Shown here: piece by piece, positions 4,344 to 5,162 of the stretch | Layout of the letters: the number at the start of each line of letters is the position of its first letter | Position numbering within the stretch: position 1 is the first letter of the stretch | Assembly: GCA_036480335.1 (NCBI GenBank) | Contig: JAZGGH010000134.1 | Span: forward strand, 1 to 5,162 | Source of the DNA: JAZGER01 sp036480335 | GTDB lineage: Bacteria > Pseudomonadota > Gammaproteobacteria > DSM-19610 | Length of the DNA stretch: 5,162 nt | Direction: 5' to 3' | Program-made: the position numbers and the translations under genes | Notes under the pieces: generated by a model | The model's input: only the letters and a program-made list of their open reading frames with translations | Told to the model about the DNA's origin: nothing | Database searches by the model: none

Positions 4344-4727
4344 ATGCCCACTGACAACAACCCATCTAAACAAAACAAACTCGACACCCTCGTCGCCGAA
4401 ACCCATCGCAATCGCGATAAACGTGAATTAGGCTACCGCGAGAAATCTTTAAAAATGTACCCCTGGGTTTGTGGCCGCTGTTCTCGTGAATTTACACGCG
4501 CAAACCTGCACGAACTCACAGTTCATCATCGTGATCACAACCACGACAACAATCCTGATGACGGTAGCAACTGGGAATTGCTTTGTCTTTATTGCCACGA
4601 CAATGAACATTCTCGTTTACTCGATGGTGAATATACAATGGGATCATCTGACACGAATAAAAAAGATAGTCAGGCCACACATAACCCCTTTGGCGCACTC
4701 GATTCATTACTGAAAAACAAGAAATAA
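4344..4727 (+). CDS. yajD: YajD-like HNH nuclease family protein
   Basis: A 127-residue protein close to E. coli YajD (115 residues), with about 12 extra N-terminal residues. The conserved core runs from ELGYREKSLKMYPWVCGRC (28-46) to CLYCHDNEH (81-89). Four cysteines, Cys43, Cys46, Cys81 and Cys84, form the zinc-binding pairs. The beta-beta-alpha metal motif reads TVHHRDHNH (59-67), with His61-His62, Asn76 in DGSNWELL, and the last histidines His85 and His89, so the nuclease residues look intact. The C-terminal NPFGALDSLLKNKK echoes the NPF ending of YajD. The family is predicted to cut DNA, but I know of no established substrate. No other in-frame ATG fits, since the next Met (38) lies within the core. 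There is no clear Shine-Dalgarno. A TATAAA at 4317-4322 could be a -10 box giving a very short leader, but no -35 matches. It stands alone, with no methylase or restriction partner. Confidence 0.9.
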   Translation: MPTDNNPSKQNKLDTLVAETHRNRDKRELGYREKSLKMYPWVCGRCSREFTRANLHELTVHHRDHNHDNNPDDGSNWELLCLYCHDNEHSRLLDGEYTMGSSDTNKKDSQATHNPFGALDSLLKNKK

Positions 4728-4760
4728 TTTCTATCGATTAGTCCAGTATTACAAGTCTAT

Positions 4761-4799
4761 TCAGGCAAGTAATCATAAATCCACTGCGACGCAGCCTGA
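4761..4799. repeat. Nested inverted repeats downstream of yajD
   Basis: TCAGGC (4761-4766) pairs with GCCTGA (4794-4799), and just inside the right arm lies the palindrome CTGCG-A-CGCAG (4784-4794). The two compete for base 4794. No T-run follows, so this is not a standard terminator, and no other terminator was seen after yajD. Confidence 0.25.
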
Positions 4800-4853
4800 C
4801 ACATATCCATTAATTTCAATAGTTTATACAACAAGGACTAGCACCTTGCTGGA

Positions 4854-4867
4854 CAGGACGGTTCCTG
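4854..4867 (+). promoter_or_regulatory. Small hairpin upstream of the last gene
   Basis: CAGGA (4854-4858) pairs with TCCTG (4863-4867) across a CGGT loop, about 50 bases before the start codon at 4919. If transcribed it would lie in the leader. A+T-rich TATAAA (4890-4895) follows but has no convincing -35 partner, so no promoter is called. Confidence 0.2.
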
Positions 4868-4918
4868 GCGTAGAGAATCAGGCCATAACTATAAAAAATA
4901 TTATAAGGATAATAAAAA

Positions 4919-5162
4919 ATGAACATCCTGAAATTTACCTTATTACTTTTTGTTCTATCGCTAATAAACTTTACCGTATCTGCGGCAGATCGTATTTCTA
5001 AAGATGACGTTGAGAGCGTTATCGCTGAAACCGACATTGCTTCAAAGCAACGCAATGCGTCCGGTATAGAAAAATACTTAGGTCAGGATTTTGCCAAATA
5101 TATTGAACTGCCTATGGAAAAATGGGACTCGGCATTTCGTCTCAACAGAGATAAATATATAT
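4919..5162 (+). CDS. Exported protein, possibly NTF2/SnoaL-like, 3'-truncated by window edge
   Basis: An open frame begins at ATG 4919, with AAGGA (4905-4909) nine bases upstream, and is still open at the right edge (81 complete codons). Residues 1-23 form a Sec signal peptide: Lys5, the hydrophobic run FTLLLFVLSLINFTV, then SAA before Asp24. The visible mature part opens with a helix (KDDVESVIAETDIASKQRNA, 28-47) followed by GIEKYLGQDFAKYIELP. This is the beginning pattern of periplasmic NTF2-like/SnoaL-like proteins, where a first helix with a variable loop precedes an L-x-x-DF element. The fold call is tentative because the diagnostic beta-sheet lies outside the window. The gene follows yajD by 191 bases on the same strand, with no evidence of a shared operon. 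Confidence 0.8.
   Translation, partial: MNILKFTLLLFVLSLINFTVSAADRISKDDVESVIAETDIASKQRNASGIEKYLGQDFAKYIELPMEKWDSAFRLNRDKYI

Noticed and set aside
4846..4876. Sigma-70 promoter TTGCTG ... TAGAGA before the last gene
   Set aside because: Spacing is about 19 bases and the -10 is poor; not better than chance in this A+T-rich stretch.

Overview
The window looks like chromosomal DNA from a free-living, non-enteric gammaproteobacterium. The evidence is a full-length SrkA (YihE/RdoA) kinase and a YajD-type HNH protein, both typical of Gammaproteobacteria, together with a secreted CHRD protein ending in a VPLPA-type PEP-CTERM tail. Such a tail implies an exosortase elsewhere in the genome. The DNA is of moderate G+C, every supported gene lies on the + strand, and I cannot name a genus.

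Layout. (1) 1-599: 3' part of a DUF3859-type gene whose beginning lies outside the window. (2) 600-1147: a long gene-free stretch holding two TGTAAT-type dyads, a near-consensus sigma-54 (-24/-12) promoter at 868-883, and an approximately 250-nt leader with several small dyads. (3) 1148-2502: two secreted-protein genes, an unassigned two-cysteine exported protein and a CHRD/PEP-CTERM protein, separated by a strong intercistronic hairpin and closed by a 16-bp-stem terminator at 2543-2582. (4) 2663-3652: srkA. (5) 3718-4191: two small, tightly spaced, A+T-richer genes of unknown function, the first strongly basic and the second acidic, with operator-like half-sites upstream. (6) 4189-4240: an orphan Shine-Dalgarno followed by a GATGGGC/GCCCATC dyad resembling dispersed intergenic repeats. 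(7) 4344-4727: yajD-like HNH gene. (8) 4919-end: start of an exported, possibly NTF2-like protein cut by the window edge.

How it may work together. The best-supported story is a sigma-54-driven surface or extracellular-matrix unit: an enhancer-binding regulator would act from the upstream dyads to switch on two exported proteins, one of them sorted by an exosortase. The basic/acidic pair at 3718-4191 is the best candidate for an undescribed module. It has toxin-antitoxin-like architecture, but nothing in the sequence proves that function. No tRNA, rRNA, CRISPR array or transposase was seen.
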